Shown here: positions 32,301-44,795 of the stretch, piece after piece
How the letters are laid out: each line of letters starts with the position of its first letter
Numbering within the stretch: the first letter of the stretch is position 1
Origin: Limnomonas spitsbergensis
Lineage: Eukaryota > Chlorophyta > Chlorophyceae > Chlamydomonadales
Direction: 5' to 3'
DNA: 64,000 bases
NCBI GenBank assembly: GCA_037349105.1
Contig: JAYJMM010000111.1
Span: 1,674,001-1,738,000, forward strand
Made by a program: the position numbers and the translations under genes
The notes under the pieces: model-generated
What the model was told of the DNA's origin: nothing
Database searches by the model: none
The model's input: the letters and a program-made list of their open reading frames with translations, nothing else

Positions 32301-34860
32301 CTGAGAGGCAAGACGTTTTATTTTTGTGTGCACCGTTTTCCCCCGTCAGTCTCTTCCCTTTTTCCTCCATCCTTTGGTCCTTTTCCCACCCAACCAGACT
32401 GTCGGGCGCCCGTGCTTTCCAGCCTTTTGTTTTGTCCCTTCACTCCCCCCCCCCTTTCCCCCCCTTTCTTTTGTCCTGCCCCCTTCTGTGTTTCTTCTCA
32501 ACTTTTCTCCCAACTCTTTAGTTAGGCGCCCACGCGGCCGAGCCTTATTTGAGCAGGGCCCAGAGGTGTTATGTCACTGACTGTTTTGTTCCCCACCATC
32601 ATTCAGGATTCCACTGCGATTCCTGATCACGAGGCTCTTCAGCACTATGGGGTTCATCCCCACGCCACTGTCTTGTGGTTGTGTGTTAGTTGCTTGCCCA
32701 TGGGGGTCACTGGTTTTCGCTGGCTGTCATAGGCTCCTAGCGCATGAAATGCTTGTACCGGTTTACAGGCACATGTCCGATGTTTTAAATGTGATGCTCT
32801 GCTGGACTGTAAAAACTTCACAAACTCAACATTATATATGGTTATCTGGTGCATGCGCTAGTAGGGTAGGAGCACCGGCAAGCAGAGGAGTTGGCTGTAT
32901 AGAAGCTGACCATTCCAGGCATTGATAGTTGCGACTGATCATGTATGGAATTATGGGCCTTGCATGACTTTGCCTAGGTCCCGTGGACATGTGCAGACAG
33001 CTGCGGCCCTCCCATTCTCCCAGAGCAATTGGCGGAGTGCCAGTACAATCAGGGCTTTCTTTTATAGGATACCAGTCCTCCTTCGGCAGGCCGCCCCGCG
33101 GCCGCTGAGGGCCTGATTGGGACGAAACCTGGACTGGACTACGTTTCGTGGCCAAAGCAGCCTGGCTGGCCAAGCACACATGGGGCAGCCGGCCTGAGGC
33201 CGGAGTGTCGCTGAGTCACGAAGAATTAACACTGTCAAGGAGCTCCTTTGGGATCTCCAGGTTGGCTTGGACCTGATTGTTCGAAATCTTATTAATAAGC
33301 CATGCACGTTCTTTCACCTCGGCAACTATTCATCTCTGCATCCGTATATATTTTTTTAAATCTACTCGTTCCTGGACTGCCAAGCAAATTGTTTCGCTTC
33401 AATGTCGCCAATAGTTTGTGGAAGGCAAAAGTGAGAGTTTGCGGATTGCCCAGCTACCTCTTGCTTCACTGCCAGACCCAGGTCACATATTTCAACGATC
33501 GGCAGGGCAGAGCGAGGGACCTCACAGGCAGTAATTATATGTGTGAATATGGTAACTGAAAGAACGAAACAACGGTTAATACACACTTCTTGCGGTGCAG
33601 CCTTACATCATGAAATAGTGCCCAGGGAATTGCCTTGGGTGCCCCCAGAACTTACCAAGCGCAAAAAATCCCATGTGCATTTACAGCTCTTCCCTCGTAC
33701 GGTACTTCTACAGGATCACCCAAAAACCTTAGCTAACAAGGAAATCTGCCGATCTCCTTAACACCAATGTTTACGATTTCCAGGATCCTGCCAAAAAAAC
33801 GTGACATGACTAGTTAATCAACCAGAAAGGAAGCAATTAGGGTTAACGCCATATGAAATTGCCAGGAAAATGAGCTTCATGCATGACAGCGTCATTTTGA
33901 AGGAAGAAGACCTACCAGTCTACCACCTTGGCCGTCCTACAGTCCACTTTATCACAATTGAAGAGACAGAAAACACTTAAAAAATATGAGTCAGTCAATT
34001 TCTATTTTGTGGAGTCCGGGGTTCGCCTATCTAGGAGATGGGCCTCAGGCCCCCATTAATTTTTGTGAAGTAACCTAAACTGTAACATGGCACATGTCTG
34101 TGGAAAGGAAAAGCTCCCGGGAACACGTTGTGTTGTAAGAGATCGGGAGAGGAACATACACTGCATTACTGCAAGAAGTCGGGAGAAAATAAAAACACCC
34201 ATGCGACAGAAATTGGCAGGGGGAGGGAATTCGATGTTCTAGAATACTGCATGGGGCGGAAGGAGAGAGAGCGATGCTCTAGAATTCAGAAAGAGACTGA
34301 GAGAGGGATTGGGAAGCCCCAGAATGCAGAAAAAGACTGGAGGAGGGATTGAGATTGGGATCATGATGATGTTCTACTATACTGAAGCGACTGGGGAGGG
34401 ATAGCGATCTTCTAGGATACAAAACGCACGCTTAGTTATGATTTGTGCGGCATATCGTATCCAAGGATCTACCCCTGGCAGGAAATACTGTACATAAAAG
34501 CTGGTTTTAATGCACTACAGCATAATGTTAAGCATGGACATGGTTTACCAATCGATTGTCCTGCTCTCGTACCATGTCCATGCCACGGTTGCGCCTAACT
34601 AAACTGCGTCCATGGTGCCCCATGGATACGGCAAGCTTGATTATAAAGGTGTGGACAGTGCCGGGCAGCCACAACTGGGCCGAACGGCGCCAAACCTGGA
34701 CCGGCCACAGGCTCAAGCAGCAAAGCTTTCTGCATCTAGTCCTGTCATCAGCCGGCTGCCATACGTCTGATCGCATCTCCAATTATAGCCCAAGCACACT
34801 GACACTAAATGAAATGGTCGTTATGAAGCCCCGTCCGTGGTTGCGGCTGGCTTTTGATGA
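29390..34860. other. Gene-poor stretch with dispersed repeats
   Basis: No frame in this 5.5 kb shows a recognisable domain. It contains a short telomere-like segment (29394-29425), a pyrimidine-rich block ending in GGCGCCCACGCGGCCGAGCC (about 32320-32575) that matches the 3' tail of the LINE at 44.8 kb in inverse orientation, a copy of the dispersed repeat (33085-33235) and a partial copy (34655-34770). AG-rich simple sequence lies near 34130-34400. Confidence 0.4.
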
Positions 34861-34861
34861 A

Positions 34862-37800
34862 CTAAAGAGGTGCAGACAGGGCGCTCCAGAAAGGCGACGC
34901 ACCGCCAATCAAGACGCCGCCATTGGGGCGGCTTTCTGCGCGGTCCGCCGCCGCCGCGGTGGCCACCTGTGAATGTGACGATCTGCCGCCTAACGTGGCC
35001 GGCACCGCTGTAATAGCTGCCGCCAGCGTGGATTGGATGCAGGACATGGTAGGCGTTGCAGCCGCCGCGGCTAGTACCACCGCCGGCATGGCGGGGGCCA
35101 GCGTGGATCTGCTGCGCCTCATGGTGGGAACCAATGCCGTGGCTGCTGTGGTGGCCACTGCCGCCGCTGCCGCAGCTGGCACCACAGACGTCATGGTGGG
35201 TCCCTCCGCCACGGTGGTGGGCAGCCCCGCTCTCGAGGGCACCAGAAAAGATCTGCTGCGCGTCATGGAGGATGCCACATGCATGGTCTGCGTCTTTGTC
35301 GCCGTGGCTGGTTTCAAGCTCCCAGGTGCTGTCCAGATGCTGCTTTGCACGGTCAAGCAGCTTCTGGACAGCTCCTGGGAGCTTAAACGGCTTCTGGGCA
35401 GCTCCTGGGAGACCAGGTAGCTTCTGGACAGCTCCTGGGAGCTTGAGCGGGTGCTGAGCAGCTCCTGGGAGCCCAAGCAGCTTCTGGACAGCTCCGGGAG
35501 GGCAGCGTTGGTTATGGGCAGCTCTTGGGAGACAGGGGGGGAGGGCCTAAAAAAACAATCTGCAGGGGGTTCAAAGGGGGTTTCCTTCCCCTTGGGGATC
35601 ACAGGGCAGCTGCTGGGCAGCTCCTGGGAGGCAGGGCAGCTTCTGGGCAGAGCGTTGTCCTTGCGCATGAGCTCTGCAGTGATGCCCAACAGCATGTTGC
35701 ACCTCAAGGTGAAGCTGAAGCGCTGGCGATCCCTTGGCAGGCATGCGGCTGTGGTGAGCTCTGCGTGACCGTGGTTCCTAGCAACTGCCTGGCCACTGCT
35801 GGCCACTGCTGACGACCTCTGATCGTAGCTGCTGCAGGCAGATTCCTCGGCTGTGAGGGTAGATAGGGATACTGGACACAAGCCGCGCTCTCTCAGCTTG
35901 GACGAGGCCGGTCTTGCTCTGTTGGAATGCCCCGTGCCTGGCAGGCCGATGCTACTGATGGGAAGCAGTGGGTTTCCAGCAGGCCACTGCTGCGATTCTT
36001 GAGCCAAGTAGCACTCGGTTTGCCCCTCCTCAGCGGCTTCAGCCGCCGCTGCCACCACCGCAGCAGCAGCACCTCCAACAGCAGCAACAACAACAGCAGA
36101 ATTTGACCGCTGCTGGCCCGCAGGGGCGTCGGCCGCAGCGTTTGCAGCTGTGGCTTCGGTAGTGGCTGTGACTTCAGCCTTTGGATTTACAAGAAGCGAG
36201 TGTCCACACTGCACGAGGCTGCGATGCGAGGGTGTCCTGCTCAATGATCGCTGTTGACACAAGGCGCGGGCTATCGTGCCCGTCGGCTCGAGCGGGTGCA
36301 GCAGGCCCACGCTCGCAAGCTGCGCCACGACGATTCCGCTGGCTCGGTTGCCGGTCAGGGGACGGTCGGAATTCGACTTGGGGAGCGAGAGTGGGGGTGC
36401 AGCTGCTCGGGGAGAGGAAGTGGCAGGTGCGTGTGCGGGGAAGTCTGAGAATGCGCTAAGGAATGCAGCAGGTGCCACGTCACTGTCCCCCGCAGAAGCG
36501 GTTCCCGACGGTCCGCCGCAGAAAGGCGCGGAGGGCCCGGCTGCGTAGTCGGTCACTTGCGCGCCCGCAGATGGCGGGCTTCCGCTCGAGACAGGCCTTG
36601 AGGGTGTCACTTCAGAGGCGATGAAAGCCCGGCGAGTTGCCGGGGTCGCCAATTTTATCGGCCAGACCTCATCGCCTGGATCTAGAGACCCCATTCGAGC
36701 TGCCGATTCCTCCTCGATGATGGAAGAGATTGCGTCCACTGCAGGGGAGCCGTGTCCGCTGCCGTATTGCTTCACGTGACGGCGCTGCAGCGGAGACATT
36801 TTCGGGTTCCAATCCAGCATGCGCTCATTCCTGTTGACAGCTGATAGGCCGCTGAGTGGTCGGGCAGGCGCTGTACCGCCGGTAGCTGCTTGGCCACAGT
36901 GCGCAGCAACGTATGTCAGGCTCGGGATGTGCTCTGTGATCCCTGGCTTTGAGACACGGTCAGGCGCCCTGCCGAGGATGCGTGCGTCTTCGCTTTTGAA
37001 GGCTGTGCAATTGAAGTGAATCGAGCTTTCTGCCAAAAGCATTGCAGCAGAAGCTTGTTGCTGCTGTTGTTGCCTCATTGCCACAGGGGCGGCAGATGCC
37101 AGGCCAGTGCAGTCAGAGGCAACCGAGGGGGATGCTTTCGCAGAGAACGAGGCTTTGGCAGCGACGGCGGCGACGGCAGGAGGGGAGGCCGGGGAGCAGA
37201 GCTGAGGCATCACCGGAGGAAGGCGCTGCAGCAGTTCGCCTGCGGTCGGCCGCCGGAGTGGATCCGGCTGCAGGCAGGCCACCACAATGTCCCGTAACAC
37301 AAGCGGGATGCCGAGTGGGAGCCTGCGCAAGGGGCAGAGATGGCGGGGTGCTGAGTCAGAGTAGTGTGAATGATGGGTTGCATGAAGTGTGGAGTTAGCA
37401 GCGAGAGATGGCAGGGCAGAGGGATACCATGGGCTGAGTAGGGTCACCAACAAAACCCAAACCGTAGACTAGGCGCCGCCGCAGCCTAACAACTAAAACC
37501 TGAACCCTAAGTTAGGCTCTGCCACAGCCGGGTCAAGCAAATGCTGCGTCACCTTGCGATAAGTCCCGTGGCTTCGTTGTCAGGCACGAGTTCCAGCTCC
37601 CCAGTGTTGATCAAGCCGTTGCAGACCTCCATGAAGCGACGGGGGAGTGTGCCAAAGCAATTGAGAGTGACCTGTTGGGGTGAAGACACAGGGTTAATCA
37701 TCCGGGAAACGTGAGATCCTTGCATATTGAGCAAGCATCAACAGATTTTCATGTCAGGTCCTATCTTCTAATCCTGAGTCCATTTTGTGCCAGGGCCTGC

Positions 37801-37889
37801 CTGCTGACCTCTGCATCTCAGGGCCTATCTGCTGATCCTTGCGTCTCATGGCTATATGCTGATCCATGCAAATCCAGTTGCCTGTGCTG

Positions 37890-37945
<56 letters not shown>

Positions 37946-40306
37946 CCTCCACCCCCATCGGCTTCCCTGAGCTTCCATACTGTTTGCTAATAGCTTCTAC
38001 ACAGCTTCCCTCTTGCTCACCTGAAGCTGGTCCAGATGGCTCTTGCCACGCAGCAGAGGTTGGCCGATCAACATCTCAGCAGCGACGCAGCCTGCAGGCG
38101 ACCAACGAGGATACTTTGGCACACTATAACAGCATTGGCGGCCGCTGGGCGGCCGCGACTAGGCTAATGGGGGACTCATCCTTTACCAGCTTACCGCCGG
38201 TGGCCCAAGAAGCGGGGCACACACTGAAGTCAACACATTTCCCCCGGTTCTCTTGGATCTTCTGAACTTAGCACCCCTTAAAATCACGTTCATCACTCAC
38301 CAACTGCCCAGATGTCCACTTCAAAGCCATAGGCAGCTCCCACAAGTAACTCAGGGGCGCGGTACCAGCGGGTCTGCATGTTGCAGTACCAGTACAGCGG
38401 GGACGATCAGGCGGTACATTTATGGGCAAGGCACCAGCAAGGCTGCGGAGTGCAGTACATATACTGCATTGGCAGTGAGGCAGAACATGTACAGCAGGGG
38501 CGATTGGGCGGTAGTGGTACAGCGGAGCGATCAGGCGGTGGTTGAAATAATTCCCCGCGACGAGATATCTGAGTGGGGCGAGCCATCGCAGCCAATTTAG
38601 GCCACTGGGAGGGTGGGTGCATTCACGCTGTCACAAGAACAAGGACAGCAACAGCTACCGGAACAGCTTCATTTAGATCCTCCCGGTGACACTTGCATGC
38701 CGGCCATAATTAAGAAACAAATAAGTGCACCGGTACGGAGTGTGGACTATTGAGCAAGGAAGTCACACTAGACACACCTGGACGTATTCAGTGAGGTGCG
38801 CTTGGTGTGGATGGTCACACTTGCACGCCAGCCCCAAGTCAATGAGCTTGACGGTGCCATCCTCGGTGATCATGATGTTGGAGGGCTTAATGTCACGATG
38901 AATGATCTACAAGTAAAAGAAGAATTAAGTCAGGATACCGGTAAGTCAAAAGATAAATACAGCAGAGTAACACAACAGGATGATGCAACAGCTCATACCT
39001 GATGCCGATGAAGATGGCGGACTCCCAAGACCACTTTTAAGACGCAACATGTTGATGCAACAGGCTCACGCAACAGGATGTTGCAACAGCTCACCTGATG
39101 CCGATGCAGATGGCGAACTCCCATCACCACTTGACGCAACAAGTTCCAGACCATGTCATAAGGCATGCCCCCGTGCCTGCGCTCCGAAATCTCCGCACTG
39201 AGCACGTAAGGGATGTACTCAAGGATGAGGTAGATCCTGTGAGTGTTGCATGGGCATGGGTTATTGGGTTGCATGGGGCATGGTCACATGGGGTTGCATG
39301 GGACATACGGTTGCTGGCAAGTATTCGAGGATGAGGTAGATCCTGTGAGGGTTGCAAGGGACATGGGTTGCGTGGGGCATGGTCACATAGGGTTGCATGG
39401 GACAATGGGACATGGGGTTGTTGGCATGTATTCGAGGTTGAGGTACATTCTGTGCGGGTTGCATGGGACAGTGTTGCATGGGGCATGGTCACATGGGGTT
39501 GCATGGGACAATGGGGTTGTTGACATGTATTCGAGGATGAGGTACATTCTGTGAGGGTTGCATGGGACATGGGTTGCATGGGGCATGGTCACATGGGGTT
39601 GCATGGGACAATAGGGTTGTTGGCATGTATTCGAGGATGAGGTAGATGCTGTGAGGGTTGCATGGGGCATGGTCACATGGGGTTGCATAGACCATGGGCT
39701 TGTTGGCATGTATTCGAGAATGAGGTAGATCCTGTGAGGGTTGCATGGGACATGGGTTGCATGGGGCATGGTCACATGGGGTTGCATAGGACATGGGATT
39801 GTTGGCATGTATTCGAGAATGAGGTAGATCCTGTGAGGGTTGCATGGGACATGGGTTGCATGGGGCATGGTCACATAGGGTTGCATTGGACATGGGATTG
39901 TTGGCATGTATTTGAGGATGAGGTAGATCCTGTGAGGGATGCATGGGACACGGGTTGCACCGGTATGACGCATGCTTTGATAGCTTTAAAAGCCCATGGG
40001 TGTGCTAGCCAGGGTCTATTATAGTCTGAGCTTTCTTGAGCAGATCAGAGCCTGGGTTTCACTCTCTCACCTGCCGCTCTTGCTGCGAAGCGCATTGTGC
40101 ATCTGCACCACATGAGGCCCTTGGCACTGCTGCAGCAGTAACGCCTCCCGGATGGCGCTCTGTATAATCTGCGTCGACAGCGGCGAGTCCTTCGTGTCCT
40201 TGAAGACCTTGACGGCTACCGATGATCCTTTGAGGCATTGCTTGTCGACACAGAGGTAGACGGTACCGTAGGATCCTTTGGACAGCATCTCGGTGACTTG
40301 GTATCG
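34862..40306 (-). CDS. CDKL-like protein kinase with a long low-complexity C-terminal tail, seven exons seen
   Basis: This is a Ser/Thr kinase of the CDKL branch of CMGC. Exons (minus): 40306-40071, 39236-39095, 38906-38778, 38373-38301, 38091-38021, 37671-37553, 37322-34862. All junctions are GT-AG and the phases fit, giving about 1076 residues from RYQVTEML. Seen: loop SKGSYGTVY (first Gly is Ser), VAVK Lys33, Glu54 in [15 protein letters not shown] (Asp131), DLG instead of DFG (Asp149), TEY then TRWYRAPE (167-177), FEVDIWAVG, and a CDKL-like GTLPRR segment ending [12 protein letters not shown]. The TEY motif and this C-lobe point to CDKL rather than CDK. In Chlamydomonas, CDKL kinases such as LF5 act in flagellar length control, so a ciliary role is an inference. 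The tail of about 800 residues has Ala and Gln runs and SQEL repeats. The first coding exon upstream of 40306 was not found; a donor at 40555 may end it (reading PTIEDRQ). Confidence 0.88.
35340..35650 (-). repeat. 33-bp coding repeat in the kinase tail (SQEL repeats)
   Basis: About eight units of 33 bp, each with GGACAGCTCCTGGGAGC or GGGCAGCTCCTGGGAG on the plus strand, encode SQELSRSCL- and [13 protein letters not shown] peptides. The 33-bp length keeps the frame. Confidence 0.85.
37894..37942 (+). repeat. (TG)n microsatellite in a kinase intron
   Basis: About 24 TG units lie in the intron between the exons ending at 38021 and starting at 37671. Confidence 0.97.
38995..39140 (-). repeat. 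Partial duplication of the end of kinase exon 2, 96 bp downstream of the original
   Basis: The exon end at 39095-39140 (encoding [12 protein letters not shown] and its GT donor) is repeated at 38999-39040 ([12 protein letters not shown] followed by GTATGAG). The copy lies inside the next intron and keeps a usable donor. Confidence 0.8.
39237..39965 (-). repeat. Intronic minisatellite repeating a splice acceptor with the start of the next exon
   Basis: Units of about 80-105 bp (often 99) contain, on the minus strand, a CACAG acceptor followed by GATCTACCTCATCCTCGA and a GCATGGGACA-type spacer (plus-strand sense). About seven copies lie upstream of the true exon 2 acceptor at 39237. Because many units are 99 bp, the minus frame stays open for long stretches. 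Confidence 0.9.
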
Positions 40307-40309
40307 CTG

Positions 40310-41980
40310 CGGGAGTCAAATGAAACAGCTGGGGTGAAGGATCGCCGCAGGATCTTGAAAAAGGAAAGGAGGCAAGGATTGCTGCTGCTACTGCTGCATG
40401 ACTGATGCATGCAGGAGCTTGTACAAGCAAGCTACACTTCAGCTACATAACCGCCTATGCCTGAGGGGGCCTGGTGCAGCATTGCATTGTAGCTTGGGCC
40501 ACCGGCCATGCATAGGATAGTCATGGTCGGGCCCAATGGACGCAGTGGTGACTACCTGGCGGTCCTCGATGGTTGGGAAGGGTGGTCTGCATGGCACTGC
40601 TGGTGCGGACTCAAGATATACACTGCTGGGAAGGAGCTAGGGACAGACACCAGAGGTGCATAGACCCATGCTGGCCAGACGGATAATTCACAGGTGATAC
40701 ACGAGTGATTATCAACAAAAAGGCGTTCCCATTCATTCAGAGGGGACAACACCAGCAGCAGCTTCTCGATCACCAAAATGACCCCGTCTAGCCACTGCGG
40801 TCTATCCACTGCGTCATTTCTGGATAGTTTGGGGGACAAAAGACAGCGAGAGGGCGAGCAGGAACATGTATGGTGCCCCCAGACCGGGGCGTGGTGCACT
40901 GGTGCGTGCGTGAGTGGATAGGAACGATAAACTTCAATCAAGGCTGACATGTATGAAGGGTGATCGGTTGGCACGGGCCCCGGTGAACACAGTGTCACAT
41001 TCACGGTGTCGGCAATCGGCATGTACAGATTGACAGAAGTCGATCAAGAAAACAAAAGAAAACGCCGACGAGGCGTCGTCATCACTTATGGTCTATGCAC
41101 TACATGGCGAATTCGGGGCGAATTAACGGGGCGAAAGCGGGGGCGAAATATTGAACAATTAGTTGCATATTATATGGGTTTGTGCTTTAGGTAGATTGGG
41201 TGTGGCACGGACAGGGCCAATGCAGGGCCTGGTGGCCGAGTGATTCCTCCTCCGTCCATCCGCGCGCATGCCATCTGCCTGCCTGCCTGCCTGCCTCTCG
41301 ATCATGTGACAGCTAGAACCCTGCTGCTAACACACTATACCTCCATGATGGCCAATTGATGATGCGGAGTGCTTGGTATGTGCCGAGGGTGCCTTGTTTA
41401 TGAAGTATGATAGACCCACACGTAAACGACTGACCGATGAAGTATGATGATGTCAGCATGCAGATGTGTGTGTAGTATGTGTCTTTCCTGTCAGGACGTC
41501 TGAATCACCAATATAGCACCGTTGTTGAAGTTAGTGGTAGGCGGTGGAAAACGGCAGCAGCTCCTTCAACCTGGTCACAAGCAAGTGTGATCCCTTTTAT
41601 GATTGTGTCGTGTTGTCGGTAGAAGGAATTTGCCATTGTACGGATGTCTTATTTTTGCGATGTCATTATAAGGGCTGTTGTCATTCTACTCATTATTATG
41701 TGTCATGATCATGCACGATGACCATCCGCCACAAAGGTGATTCGTATCGAGGCATGGCTTCGTACACCTGTTGGGGGCATCGTGACGAGGTCCAAACGCC
41801 TACTTTTACATCTCACGGGAACACGCACCGAAGAATGAGCGATGATGATATACTTCCGATAGTGAAATATACGGAACAACGTCGCGAAATATTTGCGAAA
41901 GACGGTCGAAAATTCGAAATGCTACAAAAAAAATGATCACGTCCCGACCCTCCGCAACCCCCCTAACGTTTCCGATCGGG
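40310..41980. other. Kinase 5' region and intergenic DNA, no further gene seen
   Basis: The 5' exon or exons of the kinase should lie near 40555-40640, but I could not fix a start codon. A short CCTG microsatellite is at 41277-41297. The segment 41786-41930 is similar to 43697-43830 on the far side of the next repeat array. Confidence 0.35.
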
Positions 41981-41984
41981 ACCC

Positions 41985-43665
41985 CGGAAAATGTGTACGA
42001 CGGTCTTCTGGTCGTCGGGAAAGTTCCGGGCTGGGTGTTTCTGCAAACACCCCGGAGCCAGACACCGGAATGTGAGGCCGCGTAATCTTGCATGGTTCAG
42101 GGTTTACTGCGATATGGCCGAATGTGTGCCTATAAGTTATCTGCGCTGTTGCAGCTGCTTCTGCTGCTGCTGTTGCTGATAATGATGACGATAGGGATGA
42201 CTCGCTCGCGGAGTGACCAAGGCCGAGGCGGCCCGCGGCCTTTCTGCAGGGCCGCCCCCATCACTACCGCCCGACAAGTTCATGGGAAGAAAAATGCGGC
42301 GATTCTTATTTGTAATAAAATCCATTCGAAGGCCTGAAAACTCTCCGGGGTCTTTGGAATTTCCGGGGAGGGGGAGGGGGGAGGTCCCCGGAAAAACAAG
42401 AGACGTACAGCACGTTTCCGATTGAGTACCCCGGAACAAACGTGTACGACGGTCTTCTGGTCTTCGGGAGATTTCCGGGGAGGGTGTTTCTGCAAACACC
42501 CAGGAGCCACACACCGGAACGTGAGGCCGCGTAATCTTGCGTGGTTCAGGATTTACTACGGTGTTGCTGAATGTGTGTCTATATGTTATCTGCGCTGTTG
42601 CTGCTGCTTCTGCTTCTGCTGCTGATGATAATGATGATGATAGGGACGACTCGCTCGCGGAGTGACCAAGGCCGAGGCGGCCCGCGGCCTTAGTTTCTGC
42701 AGGGCCGCCCCCATCACTACCGCCCGATAAGACCATGGGAAGAAATATGCGGCGATTCATATTTATAAACAAAAGCTATTCGAAGGCCTGAAAACTCTCC
42801 GGGGTCTTTGGAATTTTGGGGAGGGGGGGGGGGGTCCCCGGAAAAACATGAGACGTACTGTACGACTCTTGGTGGTCTAAAGGCTCCGGAGATTTTCCGG
42901 GGTCCAGTGTTTCAGCTCAAAACACACCGGAACACCCCGGAAAGTTTCCGGGGTCCAATCGGAAACGTGCTGGTACTGTACGACTCTTGGTGGCTGGTGT
43001 TAAGGGCCCGGAGATTTTCCGGGGTCCAGTGTTTCAGCTCAAAACACCCCGGAAACAGCCCGGGAAGTTTCCGGGGTCCAGTCGGAAGCGTGTTGTAACA
43101 GCACGTTTCCGATTGAGTACCCCGGAACAAACGTGTACGACGGTCTTCTGGTCTTCGGGAAAGTTCCGGGGAGGGTGTTTCTGCAAACACCCAGGAGCCA
43201 CACACCGGAACGTGAGGCCGCGTAATCTTGCGTGGTTCAGGATTTACTACGGTGTTGCTGAATGTGTGTCTATATGTTATCTGCGCTGTTGCTGCTGCTT
43301 CTGCTTCTGCTGCTGATGATAATGATGATGATAGGGACGACTCGCTAGCGGAGTGACCAAGGCCGAGGCGGCCCGCGGCCTTAGTTTCTGCAGGGCCGCC
43401 CCCATCACTACCGCCCGATAAGACCATGGGAAGAAAAATGCGGCGATTCATATTTATAAACAAAAGCTATTCGAAGGCCTGAAAACTCTCCGGGGTCTTT
43501 GGAATTTTGGGGGGGGGGGGGGTCCCCGGAAAAACAAGAGACGTACTGTACGACTCTTGGTGGTCTAAAGGCTCCGGAGATTTTCCGGGGTCCAGTGTTT
43601 CAGCTCTAAACACACCGGAAACACCCCGGAAAGTTTCCGGGGTCCAATCAGAAACGTGCTGTTAC
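41985..43665 (+). repeat. Array of long GC-rich units with CCGG-rich subrepeats, three main copies
   Basis: Main copies lie at about 41985-42350, 42425-42810 and 43105-43500. They share GTACGACGGTCTTCTGGTC, GGCCGAGGCGGCCCGCGGCC, CTGCGCTGTTGC with CTG runs, ATGCGGCGATTC and TTCGAAGGCCTGAAAACTCT. Between and after them lie smaller TTCCGGGGTCCAGTGTTTCAG units (42880-43100, 43560-43660) and G runs of 10-14. Flanking segments at 41786-41930 and 43697-43830 are similar in direct orientation. The minus frames of about 180-210 codons are repeat-derived. Confidence 0.85.
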
Positions 43666-43829
43666 TCTGTAAATCAGTCCCGGGGGTCGTCTGTGACGGT
43701 AAAACGAGGTACAAACGCCTCTCTACTTTCATTTCACACGGGAACATACATCAGCGATAACAATATACTGCTGCCGATAAGGAAACATTAGCAAGGACTT
43801 TGCGGGAGACTGTTGAAAGGCTACCGGAA

Positions 43830-44795
43830 ATGACCTGCGACAGCGAAAGATAAGCGGGAAATCGTAGCATTATTCCAAGGTCCATCGGACATTCGAACAC
43901 GTTTTCGAGCTTCACACGTTTTCACACGTTAAACACGCGTCATACAGCGCACCAAACTATATTTTAAAAGGAGGAAGAAAAATGTACTCGGCCACTCACC
44001 TACGTACCCACACCGCCCCCTCCCTACCTACCCGCCTACCTGTACCTACTTACCTACTACCTACCTACCTACCTACCTACCTACGTATTTTATCCCCTAG
44101 CATGGTATTTCTTACGATACGCTACGCTTCACTCGGGAAATACCAAGCGACCCACCCTCACGCGACCTGCGACCTAGTGTAAAGGTTTCAGCCTTTCCGG
44201 TCGGTCGGTAGTTACCCTGTCTATGTCACACGATATCACGGTGACCGTGCAACATCGGTGCAACATCTACAGAAAGATGCCCGTTGATGGCGCAGCTAGC
44301 TTCCGCAACTTCTCATATTCAAATATTATAGCCGTATAGAGTTATAGGGCATGCCCCATCCGCCGCGCTCTCTTAAATATATCTGCACGAAGTAGGGCTT
44401 ATTACCTACTTGTGCATCCTTGACTGAGCTCTGTAAAAAGGAAAATGTACTCAAGCTTCCAGATTCCGTGAGCTCAAATGCAACCCGAAGAACAAGACCG
44501 CCGAAGATATCCGCGACGCAGCGTCTCCTTAACGTAGCTAACGTAGCTAGCGCAACGCTCGAGACCCGAGATCAGCGGCATCACCATCTTCAAGAGTAGA
44601 AGACTGTTACCCAGTCAGCTACACCAATCGGCTTATGCGCACCATGCAGCACACCTCTCCAAGCGCTTCGCCAATCACCAGACCACATCGCGGCCCTGCC
44701 TATCTATCGATCCAATGCAGACTTAGCGGAGAGATCCGTAAGCGCGACCTAGTCCACCCTAAGCTTCGCCAGCCACTTGCACCAGTAGGTCAATA
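43830..44795. other. No gene seen; CCTA microsatellite
   Basis: A CTAC tetranucleotide run lies at about 44025-44094. Otherwise there are only short frames. Confidence 0.5.

Noticed and set aside
39383..39973. 196-codon minus frame as a separate gene
   Set aside because: It reads through the intronic minisatellite of the kinase; the repeated IYLILEYM peptide is copied exon start.
42137..43463. 183- and 211-codon minus frames sharing an identical start
   Set aside because: They are the same repeat unit translated twice, without a domain.
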